In this document: one piece after another, positions 21,302 to 34,051 of the stretch
How positions within the stretch are numbered: the stretch's first letter is position 1
How the letters are laid out: every line of letters starts with the position of its first letter
Source of the DNA: Blastocladiella emersonii ATCC 22665
Lineage: Eukaryota > Blastocladiomycota > Blastocladiomycetes > Blastocladiales > Blastocladiaceae
DNA length: 64,000 nucleotides
Assembly: GCA_025594325.1 (NCBI GenBank)
Contig: JANHCV010000001.1
Coordinates: forward strand, 1,550,001-1,614,000
Direction of reading: 5' to 3'
The notes under the pieces: model-generated
Told to the model about the DNA's origin: nothing
Databases searched by the model: none
The model's input: the letters and a program-made list of their open reading frames with translations, nothing else
Position numbers and translations under genes: made by a program

Positions 21302-22661
21302 ATGCACGACAAACCGCACGCGTCGTCAACCCCTGCGTCGCCGCAGCCACCGCCACGACCACGCCGCCCGTCCCCACCCGAACCACCACGACCGCCTCCA
21401 CCTCTCGCGCGAGACTCAGACTCTATACCGTCACCCTCACCGAGATCACGCGCTCCATTTCGCGTCACGGTGCAGTCGACGCGGGAAGCCATCGACCCGC
21501 ACCTGCGCTACCTGTACCGCCTGCTCTCGCCCGCGATCCCCCTCGTGTCCGAGAATCGCGCAGCCGACGCGCTCCTCGACCGAAAACACTCGCTCCCGCG
21601 CTACATGGGCGTGCACACACCGGGCAGCGCGGTCCAGATCTCGGGGTTCGCGCCATCCTCGCTCGCCGACGCCGTTGCGCTTCTCGCAGAAGCGGGCTAC
21701 GTCGACGCAGAAGGCGGCGTCAGCTGGAACTGCGCGTGGCCCGTGCGCGCGCGGAGGCGAACCGACGCGCTCGACGCCGTATCCTCGTCGCTGCTCCACG
21801 ACGTGACGCGATTGCTCGACGGCGTGCACGCGATTCGCGACGCCATTGCCGACGACGCGGTCCCAGTATCGCTCGTCCTGCCGGTGTCGTGCTCGCTGTC
21901 GCCGGACCGACCCGCTGCTGCCGTCGCAGACGAGTTTCAGCCCGTCGCCGAGGCCCTCCTCGAGTCGACGGGGCCGGCGGTCGATCGGCTCGTCCTTGAT
22001 CCCGCCGGCTGCACTCCCGCTGCCGTGTCCGAAATCAAGCGGCGGTGGCCCGCGCTCACGGTGGACCTCGACCTCAGCACGCGTGCGTCCGTGTCCATGG
22101 AGACGCTCGCCGGCTACCGCGACGGCGGGCTGCTCGACGGCGTCGTTCTCGGGCGCAGCGTTGCGGCCGACCCGACGTTTCTCCTCCAACTCGAAGATAC
22201 CCAGCACGACGCGGGGTTTCTCGACAACGTCGTGCGCAACTACGCCGGTACGTTCGCCTCGTGGTGGAACGACTACGCGAGCGACCAACTCACAATATTC
22301 TCATGTAGTGTACGCGGACGTGTGCCAGCACCTGTACGGATACCCCTACCGCGCGCAGGAGCTGCTGGCGCCGCTGTTCCACGTGTACGGCGGGCACGAG
22401 GGCCGGTACTTTCGCACGGCGCTGCAGGACACGCTCAAGGCGTACACGAGCAACCGGCTGTACCTTGCGCCACGGGCGTCACCGCTCACAGCCACCATCG
22501 GCGACGCAGGCGACGACGACGCCGAGTACGCGCCGGGCCCCGTGTTCGGGATCATCGACACGGCACTCGAGCTTCTGCAGCACGAGCGCACCGTGCGCGG
22601 GTACCGCGGCCGGTTCAGCGCGCCGTTCCCACGGCGGCCCGTGGTCGGCGCGGGGTGCTGA
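21302..22661 (+). CDS. DusA-fold protein lacking dihydrouridine-synthase catalytic residues
   Basis: Exons 21302-22247 and 22309-22661 (61-nt intron, GTACGT...TGTAG) encode about 432 aa; an in-frame ATG at 21221 would add 27 residues. After a Pro-rich leader, residues ~55-420 follow bacterial-type DusA from end to end: LRYLYRLLSP, AVQISGFAPSSLADAVALL, AEAGY, LLDGVVLGRSVAADPTFL and LFHVYGGHEGRYFR. The family's NxGCP catalytic motif is replaced by NCAWPV, so the cysteine position holds Trp. The FMN-contacting Lys strand, the HAR motif and the NGG phosphate loop are also not preserved. The family is known for reducing uridine in the tRNA D-loop using FMN. This member is predicted not to bind FMN or catalyse that reaction; its role is unknown. 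Confidence 0.65.
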
Positions 22662-24744
22662 CGATGTGCGAATAGACATGGCCGGTTTTGCGCGTTGACG
22701 ACGACGGACATGCACCCTCATCTGGTCTCGACATGACGCGGCGGCGGGCAGGTTCCACGCCGGGCGCGGCGACTTCCTCCTCATGCGCGCGTTGCTCGGA
22801 GCCAAACGCGGACGCCATGATCGTCCTGCACGGCCCCCATGACGCGCATCGCGGTCACCGCCGCCGCCACGCGCGGCCACGAGGGCGACGGGCGCGGCGT
22901 CAGTGGTTCCGCGCCCCGCGTCGCGTTTCCCCATGCGACGCCGCGGCGTCGCGCCACCGTGCACCCCGTGGCCATGGGCTGAAGGAGCGTCGAGCCCAGC
23001 GAGTGGGGCCGGTGAACGGGGGCACGCGCCTGGGTGCGAATGAAATGACGATTTTTTTTTTCCACCCTCTTGGCGGCCAGCCAGCGGTTTTTCCGCGCGT
23101 CAGTCACGTGCGGCCTAGAGATAGGTTTTGCTCGGGCACGGGTGCGATAGGCGGGGCGAGGGCGAAGGCGGGCTTGCCTTCAGCCTGTTTTTGCCTCGGA
23201 GCCGGCGAGGTTGGCAAAAGGGAGCGGGGTCCCTTCGCACCGCCCGTCAACACGCAGGGCAGCAGAAGCAGAGGGACAGAGCACCTCGTGTACGTTGGCC
23301 GCCGCCGCCGTCAAGTTCGGCTTCCATCCTCGCCTTCTCTCTCTCGCTCCGCCGACCCGGTCCGCAGACGCACACATACTCTCCCTCGTCTCCGCCTCGC
23401 CGCTGCGGCCCGCTTCCCCCTCCCTCCCAGCGCGCGCGAACCCCGACCCGCGACCCGCACCCCCTCCCGACTCGATTTGCACGTTTTGCCTCCCTGCGAC
23501 CGCCGACGAGGTCCGTCGCCCCTCCCTCGCCCGCGCGATGATGTCGAGAGTGATGCAAACTCGAGGGCGAGTGCAGTGTGGGGCCATGGGCCCGACCAGT
23601 CCACCCCCGAGCACACTCGTCCAAGAGTTGACCATGGCCGCCGCCGCCGAGGCACCGTGGCCACGTTCGCTCTCGCCTGTTCATCTGCGCCCTCCTTCCC
23701 CCTCTTCCCGCCCAACAACCGCCGCCTCCGCCACTGCCACAACGCCATGGATTCTAATGCAGCCAGTCGTCACCATGTAGCAGTGACTTGCTAGCTTCAC
23801 CCCCACACTTGTACTACTCTGATACCACGCTTGCGCTCGTCGTGCTCTCTGGTACGCTCTCGAACCTCTCCCCGGCAACAGCAGCATGTGGTCGACGAGG
23901 ATCGGCACCGAGTGTTCCCGCGAGCGATCCCCATCCTACCCTGTCTGTCCGCGGCGGCGACCGGCGACGGCCGGCCGACCCGAAACAGCACGGTGCCGCG
24001 CCCCGACCGCCTGTCTCCCTCGCATCCCACCCTTGTCCCACACACACGCGCGCCCCTGCTCTCCCGACCCGCCCCGACCTGCCGTTCTCATCGCCCCCAC
24101 CGCCGCCGTCTCATACCCATGCCTCCCCGGGCCTCGCCAGCCTGAAAATGGCACTCCTGCTGCGCGCAGGGTCGGTCGAAGTGGATCCATCCACGCCGGC
24201 CGGCCCGCTTCCCACTCCACATCGCCGCTCGCCGCTCGCCGCTGCCACTTCTCCCGCGGCCCCAGCGACCACACTCGCTCGCTCGCCCGCGCCGCGTGTT
24301 TCGAGAACGGCCTCCTCGCCGCACACCGTCTGCTGAGACACGCGCGTGCGCCCTGCCATGGCCGCCCGCTCGCGCAGCCCTGATCTGGTCCCACTTGCTC
24401 CCTGCCGCCAACCCATCGCCGCCGCCGCCGCTTTCACGGTCACCGCTGTCGCTGTCGCTGTCGCTGTCGCCGCCGCCCGTACGCGTCCTCGTGGCGTGCC
24501 GTGTCCGATGACGCCCGCGGCCGCCGTGACGCGTCGCGCTGCCTCGCGCCCGGCCCTTCATCTGCGTCACTCTCCCCCCGCCCTCGCCCCGCTGCTGCCG
24601 TCCAGCTCCACAACGTCCTCCCGCCCGCTCGTCCTCGCCACCCCCACCGCTGCTGCTGCTGCTGTCATCGCCGCCGCCTAAGCTCACACGCAACTCACAT
24701 CCTCGCACGCACGCCCACCATCAGCCCCTGCTCCTTCAACCACC
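22662..24744. other. Long intergenic region upstream of the HAL4-like kinase
   Basis: 2.1 kb without a supportable gene. The left part holds the 3' end of the DusA-like gene and a T9 tract near 23050. From ~23290 the plus strand is strongly pyrimidine-rich, as expected for the promoter and a long 5' leader of the kinase gene. Many overlapping open frames are Ser/Pro/Arg/His noise. Confidence 0.5.
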
Positions 24745-27465
24745 ATGCTGTCGTCCTTCTCAACCTCCCCGCCGGGCTCGCCCGTGCCCTCGCTCACCTC
24801 CCACCCTCCCGCCGCCCCGGCCATCACCGTCACGGGCACCGCGTCGCCCATACTCTCGGCCGCCCCGTCCCCCATGGGCTCGCCCATGAAGCGCGGCTCG
24901 CCCGTCCCCGGCGCCTCGGCCACCTCGCCCCCGAGCACGGCCCCGTCGGCGCTGGCCGCCGCCGCTGCCGCTGCCGGCGCTGCTCACGGCGTGTTGAGCT
25001 CCGCCAGCAGCATCCACAGCAACCACTCTGGCTCGTCGGTCGTCGTGACCTCGCTCCCCGGCGCCCCGCCCGTCCGCAAGCCGTCCTTCATGCACAAGCT
25101 GCGCGACTCGGTCCAGGACGTGGTGTCGTCGGCCACGGGCCGCCCGCGCGCGCCCTCGTCCAACGGGTCCACGTCCGGCCGCTCGTCGTCGGGCCAGGGC
25201 CGCCCGCGCTCGTCGTCGGGCTCGTCGTCGCCCGTCGCACAGACTACCCCGCCCACCTCGCCTATGCTCGTTCCGTCGCACTCGTCGACCGCCCAGCACT
25301 CGTCCTCGACCGCCGCCGGTATGGCCGCGCTGTCGTCTGGCGGCTCGCCGCTCCTCGGCGCCACGCTCGCCACCCCGCCCACGACTCCGGGCAACGAGGC
25401 GTTCCCGTCGTTCCACCTCATGGGCTCGTCGCCGCCCGCGCCCGCGCCCGTCGCCCCCTCGCACGGCGACGCGTCGCCGCCCTCGACCATGGAGCGCAAG
25501 CCCTCGTTCAAGGAGGTGATGCAGAACCTCAAGTCGCGCACGCTGTCGCTCGGCCGCTCAAAGTCCAACGACCACCCGAACGGGTCCGGCCGCTCCGACA
25601 CGCTGTCGGGCAAGGACGCCAACGCGCCCGGCACGCTCGGCGAAAAGTACGGCGTGTGCGAGAAGGGGTGCATCGGCAAGGGCGCCACGGCCGTCGTCAA
25701 GCTCGTCCACAAGCCCATGATCCCCGGCGACGCCAACTCCGAGGACCGCGTCTACGCCGTCAAGGAGTTCCGCCGCCGTCGCAAGAACGAGTCGGAGCGC
25801 GAGTATATCAAGAAGCTCACGTCCGAGTTCTGCATCTCGTCGTCGCTCAGACACATCAACGTGGTCCAGACCATTGACCTGATCCAGGACGAGAACCAGC
25901 ACTGGTGCGAGGTCATGGAGTACTGCGCTGGCGGCGACCTCTACTCGGTCATCAAGGGCGGCAAGATGACGCGCGAGGAGATTGACTGCTGCTTCAAGCA
26001 GCTCGTCCACGGCGTCCACTACCTGCATACCAACGGCGTCGCCCACCGCGACATCAAGCCCGAGGTGCGTTTGCCCGGTGACGCCGCACGCGTGTCCAGT
26101 CCGACTGACCCTTGCCTTTCTTCCTCGCTCCCAACAGAACCTCCTCCTCGACTCGGACGGCCACCTCAAGATCACCGACTTCGGCGTGTCCGAGGTGTTC
26201 AAGATCTGCTGGGAGACCGAGGCCCATCTCTCCAAGGGTGTCTGTGGCTCTGGTACCGTGTCTCTCTCACGCACACGCGCCGCCCCGGGCGTGCGATGAG
26301 ATTGGTGTGGTGTGGTGTGGAAGTGGTGGCTCATTTGCTCCCCCGCTTGCGTCTCCGCTAGAGCCCTACATTGCCCCCGAGGAGTTTGAGGGCGCCGAGT
26401 ACGACGCGCGCGAGGTCGACGTTTGGTACGCTTTGCTCACTCGCCCTGTCGTCACCGTCCCACATCGCTGACACTCGTACATCACGTAGGGCCTGCGGCA
26501 TCGTCTACTATGCCATGATGTACCAGGGCATCCCGTGGCGCCACGCGACGGCCGACGATCCCAACTACTCGTTTTTCCTTAAGCACCGCGGGCGCAACTT
26601 CGAGGCCATTGACCGGCTCCCCGAGGGCTGCCGCGAGCTCATGTACAAGATCCTCGAGCCCAACCCGCGCAAGCGCGCCACCATCACCGACATCCTCGCC
26701 GACCCGTGGTTCCAGTCCATCACCACGTGCTTCGAGTGCCGCGAGTACGGCACCGACCTGCCCGAGGGCGTCGACGAGCGCCCGTCCGACAACCCGCGCC
26801 ACGTCCACCACATCCAGACCATCTCGCCCCCGCGGTCCCGCGCCAACTCCAACGCCGCCCACCAGGCCGCCGCTGCTGCTGCTGCTGCCGCTGCGGCCGC
26901 CGCGGCTGCCTCGGGCACCGCCCCGCCCATGCCGCCGCCCCCGTCCACGGTGTCGGGCGGCAGCGCCACGGCGACCGCTCCCGCGGCCCGCGAGCCGTCG
27001 AATCGCGGCATGGCGCGCCGCGACGTATCGCGAGAACCCCGCGGCGCCAAGGACCGCGAGAAAGATAAACCGGAGCTCACCCTGCAGCAGCAGCAGTCGC
27101 AACCGGGGCTCGGGTCCGCCACCGCCGGCATGTCGTCGACGGGCTCTCTGCCGCGACCCTCGGGCACCGTGTCGCCGACGGGCTCGTCGGGCGGCCAGCC
27201 CCGCGCCGTGTCCCCGCCAACGTCGATGCCCGGGTCGCCCACGTTCGTGCCCACCACGTCGGCCGACTACGCGGCCATGGTCGCGGCGCTCGGCGGACCG
27301 CCCGGCGCCGGGTCCGGGTCCGGGTCCGGGTCCGGGTCTTCGGGCTCGGGCTCCGCGCGCGGCGGCGCTAGCCCGAAGCGGCGCAGCTCGAGCCCCAGCG
27401 CCGGCGGCAAGGGCGGGCTGTCCAAGATCGAGGCCGCGTTTAAGGACCTCCTCCATCTCCACTAG
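24745..27465 (+). CDS. HAL4/SAT4-family serine/threonine protein kinase
   Basis: Exons 24745-26064, 26138-26252, 26362-26425 and 26490-27465 encode 824 aa. Residues 1-300 are disordered and Ser/Pro-rich, with likely phosphosites (RKPSF twice). The kinase domain spans ~305-575: glycine loop GKGATAVVK (311 on), Lys340 in VYAVKEF, HRDIKPEN with Asp436, DFG at 454-456, then GSEPYIAPEEF assembled across an intron. VSEVFKICWETEAHLSKGVCGSE and GGDLYSVIKGGKMT are typical of the fungal HAL4/SAT4/Oca2 branch. In budding yeast these kinases stabilise plasma-membrane K+ and nutrient transporters; the same role here is inferred. The C-terminus has a polyalanine run (near 26868-26910) and a (GS)n run (near 27309-27350). 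Confidence 0.9.
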
Positions 27466-28572
27466 CCTCGGCTTCGCGCCCCGTGCAGGGCGTCCTCGTC
27501 TTCATTACCTCACCCCAACCTCAACCCTATCCTCCCCCGCATGTAAGCCCCATAGATCTCTCTTCTCTCCCTTCGTCTTTGCAATACTCCACCCCTCCCC
27601 ACCCACCTCAGCTGCTCCGCTCCGCCTCGCGCCTCCGCTCGTGTTTGTGTATCGTATGCGATGCATGGTCTTGGTCTGCGTGCTCTCACTTCGTGTCGGT
27701 TGCGTTCAGTCAAGGATTTGTTGGTCAGCAGTCAGCAAGGTCAGGCTCGCTATCAGTTGCTACTTTATCCTCGTGTGGTCGTCGCTTGCGACCGCGTCCG
27801 TGATCATGGCCGTGGTCGCGGAGTCCAGGTCGGCAGCGCGCCCCTGTGCAGATTCGGTCAAACGGAACTTTCGCGCACTGGACAGCGATCGTCGTCCTAC
27901 CTCATCAAGTCAGGCTCGGTGTGATGCTACTCTAACTGTCCGTGGTCGTCGCGCGCGGCCGTGGCCATGACCACGACCATGGCCACGGTCCAGAGCCCCC
28001 TCGAACCGCGCCGATCCCGGTCAACCTTCCTCCTCGTGGCGATACGGGGTCCACAGCCACATCGTACGCACTCCCCGACTCCTCAAACAGGGCGCGGTCG
28101 GCGATCGCCCTGCTCGAGAGCAACCGCGGTCGACGTGAGAGGCGACGGTGGCCAGCAGGCCCGACGCGTCAAGGCCGCGCTTCACCGCGCCGGCCACCTC
28201 GTACACGTCGCCACCGCCGCCCTGCGCCCGTTGCGCCAAGTTGCCAACGTTGATCATCGCGGATACTTCGCGATCCGCTTCACAAAGGGGAGCGCGGATC
28301 CATCACGTGGCGTAGAGTTTCTGCGCGTCTCACGGGAGCGGCGCCGGCCGGCCGGCCGTCCGCGGGCCCGTCGTCGCCCGTTGCATCAGGGGCTCTGCCC
28401 TCCCTCCCCTTCTCTCCCCGCCACATTCACGCAACGCAACGCAACGCATCCAGCAACGTATCGACTGCGCCGCCGCCGCGCTGCTGCTCCCTGAGAATCC
28501 CGCACGCCCGCTCTCTCGGCCCAGCCGGCGCTCCGAGCACCGACGACGCACTCGCGGGTTCTCCTGCCCACC
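27466..28572. other. Intergenic region between kinase and coiled-coil genes
   Basis: 1.1 kb. The first ~350 bp is pyrimidine-rich 3' flank of the kinase gene. A perfect 11-bp inverted repeat with an 8-nt loop lies at 27959-27988. A minus-strand frame at 28257-28021 (MINVGNLAQRAQGGGGDVY...) looks slightly protein-like, but I could not connect it to a gene. The right end is the promoter of the coiled-coil gene. Confidence 0.5.
27959..27988. repeat. Short perfect inverted repeat (hairpin)
   Basis: CCGTGGCCATG, eight bases, then CATGGCCACGG. It lies about 490 bp past the kinase stop codon. It could be a stem-loop in RNA or a dyad binding site; no poly-T follows it. Confidence 0.6.
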
Positions 28573-31500
28573 ATGGACAACACACCACACGGCAACGGTC
28601 ACGGCAACGGCCATGGCCATGGCAACGACCGCCACCACCATCACAACCAGAATGCGAACGGCGGCAACGAGCACGACCTGAATCTCGGTACGGGATCGGC
28701 GCGCGCGCGGGATCCGCGAGGTGAGCGAAGCTCACCCACCCTTACGATTGCGTGTATGCACAGACGACAACGGGCCAACGCCGCGCCCGCGAAGCTGGAA
28801 CGGCCTCCCCTCCACATCCTCCTCTTCGGCCGCGGGGTCGCGCTCGTCATCGGTCGCTGCGGGCCCGCGGCTCATGTCGCCCGGCGACGACTTTCGGCCA
28901 ACGCGCGAGGTACGGGATCGGCTCTATGTACATCAGAGCAGGCGAAGACTGACGCTCTCGGCTACGCCTAGTTTGAGGAGCTCCGGCGGCAGATTGACCA
29001 GTCCGAGGCCCGCTTTGAGCGCGAGGGCAAGGCCGCCAAGGCCCGCATCGCCGAGCTGTCGAGCCAGATCACCCAGCTCACGCAGGACCGCGTCAACCTC
29101 AAGTCCGAGATCGACCAGGAGCGGGCCAAGGTCGTCAAGTTCACACACGAGCTCAGCATCACGCGGAATGCGGTACGTGATTCTCTTGGCGATTTGCGAT
29201 TTGATCTTGCTCGGGAGTGGCGGAGCTGACGCGACAACTGCGTTTCTCACCGTCTAGTACGACAAGGCCAACAAGCGCCTCGAGTCGTTTGAGAAGAACA
29301 ACGCGACGGTGCAGCAGCGCGCCAAGGAGCTCGAGCGCGCGCGCCAGGAGCTCGGCCGGTGCCGCACCGACCTGCAGGCCGCGCAGGCCGCCGAGCGCGA
29401 GTGCCAGGCGCTCCTGCAGGCGCGCGAGGCCGAGCTCCTGCTCAAGTCGCAGGAGCTCGACAAGCTCGAGAAGCGGTGCGACGCCCTGCGCGGCAACACG
29501 GAACTCGCCATGTCGCAGTACGCGTCGGCCAAGGACCGCCTGACCGCCGTCGAGAAGCAGCACACGGTCGAGCGCGACCGGCTCCTCGAGGACCTCGAGC
29601 GTACCCGCGAGGCCCGCGACCGGCTCCAGGACGACGTCAACAGCTTCTCGGCCGAGCTCGAGCAGCGCGAGCGCATCCTGCGCGACGCCCAGCACGTCCG
29701 CGACAAGGCCCTCGCCGACGTGACGCGGCTCAGCACCGAGCTCGAAATGCGCATCCGCGAAACGCGCGACCTCGAGGCCCAGAAGCGCAAGCTCGTCATC
29801 GAGGCCGAGCGCCTGCAGGAGTCGCTCAACGCCGCCGTCCGCGACCGCGACGCCCTGCGCGACCAGCTCGCGTCGGCCGAGGCCACCATCATCTCGCTCA
29901 ACGCCGCCCGCGACGAGCTCGTCGCCAAGCACAACGCCGCCATCGCCAAGCTCCGCGCCGAGGCCCTCCGCGCCACCGAGCAGCGCGACGCCCTGCGCGA
30001 CCAGTTCCGCGAGATGCGTGACGACCGCGAGAAACTCCAGACCGCGTTCCAGGAGCTCGCCGACCGCAACGCCCGCGAGTTCCAGGCCGCCGAGGCCGAC
30101 CACGCCAAGGCCCTCCGCGACGCCAACGCCGAGCGCGCCGCTGCCGAGGCCGCGTGGGCCCAGGAGCGCGCCCGCCTCACGCAGCGCGTCGCCGCCCTCG
30201 AGTCCGAGGCCCAGGACGCCCGCGGCCAGATCAAGACCGAGCGCATGAAGTGGACCGCTGAGCTCGCCCGGACCGCCGCCGAGCACAACGACTTTGTCCA
30301 GCTGCACCAGGGCTACAAGGACAAGACCACCAAGACCATTGCCGACCAGGGCGCCGCCCTCGCCCAGGCCACCGCCGACCTCGCCGCCGCCCGCGCGTCC
30401 GCCCAGGACGAGCGCAGGGCCGCGCAGTCGGAGCTCGAGGCCGCGCGCGCCGCGTGGGACGCCGAGCGCGAAGCGCTCCAGGCGCAGATCGACGCGGTCG
30501 TGGCGGTCGTGGCGGCTGCCGTCGACGACCTCCCCGTCGAGCGCCGGCCGATCCCAACGGCGCCGCTCGCCGACCACGTCCAGTGCATCGTCGACGCGGC
30601 CAACTCGATCCAGACGCAGCTCCGCGACGACCTCGAGTCGCTCCGCACCCACCACTGCGCGCAGCTCATCCAGGCACAGGAGTTTGCCCAGGCCATGCTC
30701 GTCGGCGCCCGCGAGGAGTCCAAGAAGTCCGGGGCCGAGGCGCGCAAGCTCGCCACCGAGCTTGCCGAAGTCAAACAGGACGCGGCCAAGCGCCGGACCG
30801 CCGCCGCCGCCGCGCTCCAGGCCGAGTCCACCCGCGCCGCCGCCGCCGAGGCCGACCGCGACGCCCTCCGCGACACGCTCTCGGCGCAGATCGCCGAGCT
30901 CCGCGAAGCCGACCGCGTCCGCGCCGCGAAAAAGGCCGAGCTCGAGACCCAGCTCGAGCTCGCCGACCAGCGCATCATCTCGCTCGAGGCCGACCTCGAG
31001 CGCGCCGAGACCCGGCTCCGCGCCCGCGACGCCGAGTTCGCCGCCGCCCTCCCGCCGCTCCGCGAGGAGCTCGACGCGGCTGTCCGCGACCGCGACGCCC
31101 TCGCGGCGCGCCTCGAGGCCGAGACCGGCGCCCTCGCCGTGCAGCTCGACGAGGCCCGCGAGCAGTTCGCGTGCGACCTGTCGAACCTCGAGCAGGCCCG
31201 CGACAACGAGATTGCCCAGCTCCGCGAGGAGCGCGACCAGGCCGCGACCCGGTTCGCCGACGCCGACCGCGCGCGGACCGAGCTCGCGGACCGCGTCACG
31301 GCGCTCGAGACGACCGCTAACGAGACCGCGGCCAGTCTCGCCGAGACCGAGCGCCAGCGCGCCGCGCTGCAGGCGTCGCTCGACCAGACCAACGCCCGCC
31401 TCGAGGACACGGAGCGCCGGCGCGCCGAACTCGAAGCGCGCGCGACCGAGCTCCAGGCGGCCGTCGACCAGGCGGCCAAGGAGAAGGCCGAGCTCGTCGA

Positions 31501-34051
31501 GGTCTCCATGCAGCTCGAGGCGCACTGCTCCGCGTCGGAGGCGCGCGTCGCCGAGCTCCAGACGCTGCTCGACCGCGCCACCGCCAACGCTGCGGCCGCG
31601 CTCGCCGAGGCCGCCGCCAACCACGAGCACGCGCTCGCCGAAGTCACGGCCGCGCACACGCGCACCGCGGCCGAGCTGCGCCAGGAGCTCGACGGCGTCC
31701 GTAACGCCAAGGGCTCCGAGATCGCCGCGACGCAGGCCGAGCTCGCGCAGCTGCGCGCGCAGATCCAGGACATGGAGGCCGCGCACGCGGCCGCGGTCGA
31801 GTCGGTCACGGCCGCGCACGAGGCGCGCACCCGCGATCTGCTCGACGTGGTCGCCAAGACCGAGTCCAGCATCGAGGCGTACAAGCACGACCTGTCGGCG
31901 CTCAACCGCAAGGCCGACGAGCAGCTCCGCAGCATCGAGTCGATGCAGGCCGTCATCGACGCGGCCAACGACGACAAGGCCGCCGCCGCCGAGGAGGTGC
32001 GCGCCGCCCGCGAGCAGGCCGACGTGGTTCGCCAGCAGCTCGCCGACACCGAGGCCGAGCTCGCACGCGTGCGCGCCGCGCTCACCGAGTCGGCCGACGC
32101 GAGTCGCGCGGAGCTCGAGCAGCAGCTCGCGTCGCTCCGCACCGAGCGCGACACGCTCGCCCAGACCCAGGCCGACGCCGAGCTCGCGCTCAACGAGGCC
32201 CGCGCCGCCGCCGCGACCCGCGAGCAGGTCCTCCGCGACCAGGCGCGCGCGCTCGAGGTCGACGTGGTCCAGGCGCGCAAGGAGGCCGCGGCCGCGGCCG
32301 AGTCGCTCGAGACGATCCAGGCGCGGTTCGCCGAGCTCCAGAACGTCGCTAGCGAGGCCGAGAGCCTGCTCGTCATGCAGGACAAGGAGCTCGGCTCGCT
32401 GCGCGAGCGCGTCACCGAGGTCGAGACCGAGCTCGCCACCGCGCGGTCCGCGCACGAGGCGGCGCTCGCCGAGGTCACCGCCGAGCGCACGGCCCACCAG
32501 GCTGCCGTCGCCGAGCACGCGCAGCGCGCGGCGCTTCTCGACGAGCAGCTCGCGCAGGGCCGCGCCCAGCTCGGCGCCATGTCCGAGGCGCACCAGGCGC
32601 AGGCCAACGAGTGGCGCCGCCGCGAGGAGCACCTCGAGACGGTGATCGCGGAGCTGCAGGACGAGCTGTACGACCTCGACGCGCTGGCCGACGCGCACCG
32701 CGACGCGCAGGCTCTTGCCGACGAGCTCAAGGACGGGATCAAGCACTACCGCACCATTGTCACGGAGCAACTCGCCAAGCAGGACACGGCCGACCAGCGG
32801 ATCCGCGACCTCGAGTGGGAGGTGCAGTGCCGGCAGGCGCTGCTCGACGTGGCGCACCACCCGTGGGTCGTCGAGTACCAGCAGTACCTCAACCGGCTCG
32901 CCGATTTCGAGCACCAGATCGCCTACGAGTTTGCCGTCATCTGCAGCTCACTCACGCAGCTCACGGCGCAGCAGATCACGGACGAGCGCGCCAGCTCGGC
33001 CGACGAGCGCATGTTCCTCCGCGTCCTCGACAACCTGCTCAGCACCGAGTCCAACGACCGCGCGCGCGTCGAGTGGGAGTTCTTGCGCCAGTGCGCGCCG
33101 ACCTACTCGTCGGGCGAGGCCACGACCCCCGAGCAGCTCGCGTGGGCCACGGCGACTGACCGTGACGAGGTGCCGCTCCGCATGCACGTGGCTGAGGTGC
33201 TGTTTGGCCAGCGTGACGACATGACGTCGATCCACGAGCAGCAGCTCGCCAACGTTATCGGCGACCTCCAGCACTCGCTGTCGCCCGAGCAGGCCGAGAT
33301 CATCACCCGCGCCAACGTCGAGTACCTCGAGCGCGCGCAGGCCCTCGAGTCCGAATGCCAGGAGCTCCGCAACCACCTCGTTCAGCTGCAGGAGCACCTC
33401 GCCAATGGCGGTGCCGGCGGCAACGGCGGCGGTATGGCCGCGCACCACGAGGAGGAGATTGCGCACCTCCAGGCGCGGCTCGCCGAGATCGACAGCGGCG
33501 GCCTGCTCCCGCGCCACGAGGAGCTGCAGCGCGAGTACGAGGCGCTCAAGGCGCGCGAGGCGCAGCTGACCAAGGAGCTCGGCGAGCTGCATGACATGAT
33601 CAGCTCAGTCGCCGGCCACCACAACGACAAGCAGCGCATCAAGTACCTCGAGTACCTCAAGCAGGACCGCACGCACCTGCGCGAGTCCGCGGCCGCGGCC
33701 CAGGACGAGCTGGCGGCCGCCAAGACCCGCATCCAGCAGCTCGAGGCCGAGCTCGACGCGCTCCGCGCGGTCCCCGGTACCGGCCGCCGCCCGCTCCACC
33801 CGCTCCCGCACCTCGCCCTCAGCAGCACGCCCGCGGGCCAGTTCGCACACCGGTTACCGTCGGCGAGCGTGCCGTCGATCGCGGGACCCTCGTCGCGCAA
33901 GCCGTCGTCAACCGCTTCAGCTGCTGCGATGGCGGCCGCGGCCGCGGCATCGGCGGGCGCGATCCGCCGGCCCAAGACCCCCGGAACGGCGGCGACCGGC
34001 GTCACGTTCGACCTGTCGTCGCTCCCAGAAACGCCCGCGGCGACCGAGTAG
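28573..34051 (+). CDS. Giant coiled-coil protein
   Basis: Exons 28573-28687, 28764-28909, 28972-29172 and 29258-34051 encode about 1,751 aa. Introns are 62-85 nt with donors GTACGG, GTACGG and GTACGT. The N-terminus is His/Asn/Gly-rich (HGNGHGNGHGHGND). From residue ~90 to ~1450 the protein is almost continuous Glu/Ala/Arg/Leu/Gln heptads, a myosin-tail-like or scaffold-like coiled coil. A less repetitive, partly globular segment at ~1200-1380 (FAVICSSLTQLTAQQI, FLRVLDNLLSTESNDRARVEWEFLRQC, HVAEVLFGQ) breaks it. The C-terminal ~120 residues are disordered. Such proteins serve at spindle pole bodies, nuclear pores, septa or Golgi; nothing here decides between these. Neighbours give no clue. 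Confidence 0.8.

Noticed and set aside
22662-24744. Several open frames of 100-370 codons in the long kinase upstream region
   Set aside because: Translations are Ser/Pro/Arg/His-rich in all frames, as expected from a pyrimidine-rich promoter; no domain, signal peptide or splice logic.
28021-28257. Small minus-strand frame starting MINVGNLAQRAQ
   Set aside because: It looks mildly protein-like, but no splice combination extends it and no family is recognisable.
29159-32914. A 1,251-codon open frame on the minus strand opposite the giant coiled-coil gene
   Set aside because: Its translation is monotonous Leu/Gly/Arg/Glu, the mirror of GAG/GCC/CGC-rich coiled-coil codons. High GC with few A/T codons leaves the antisense strand open; no protein-like features or splice logic.
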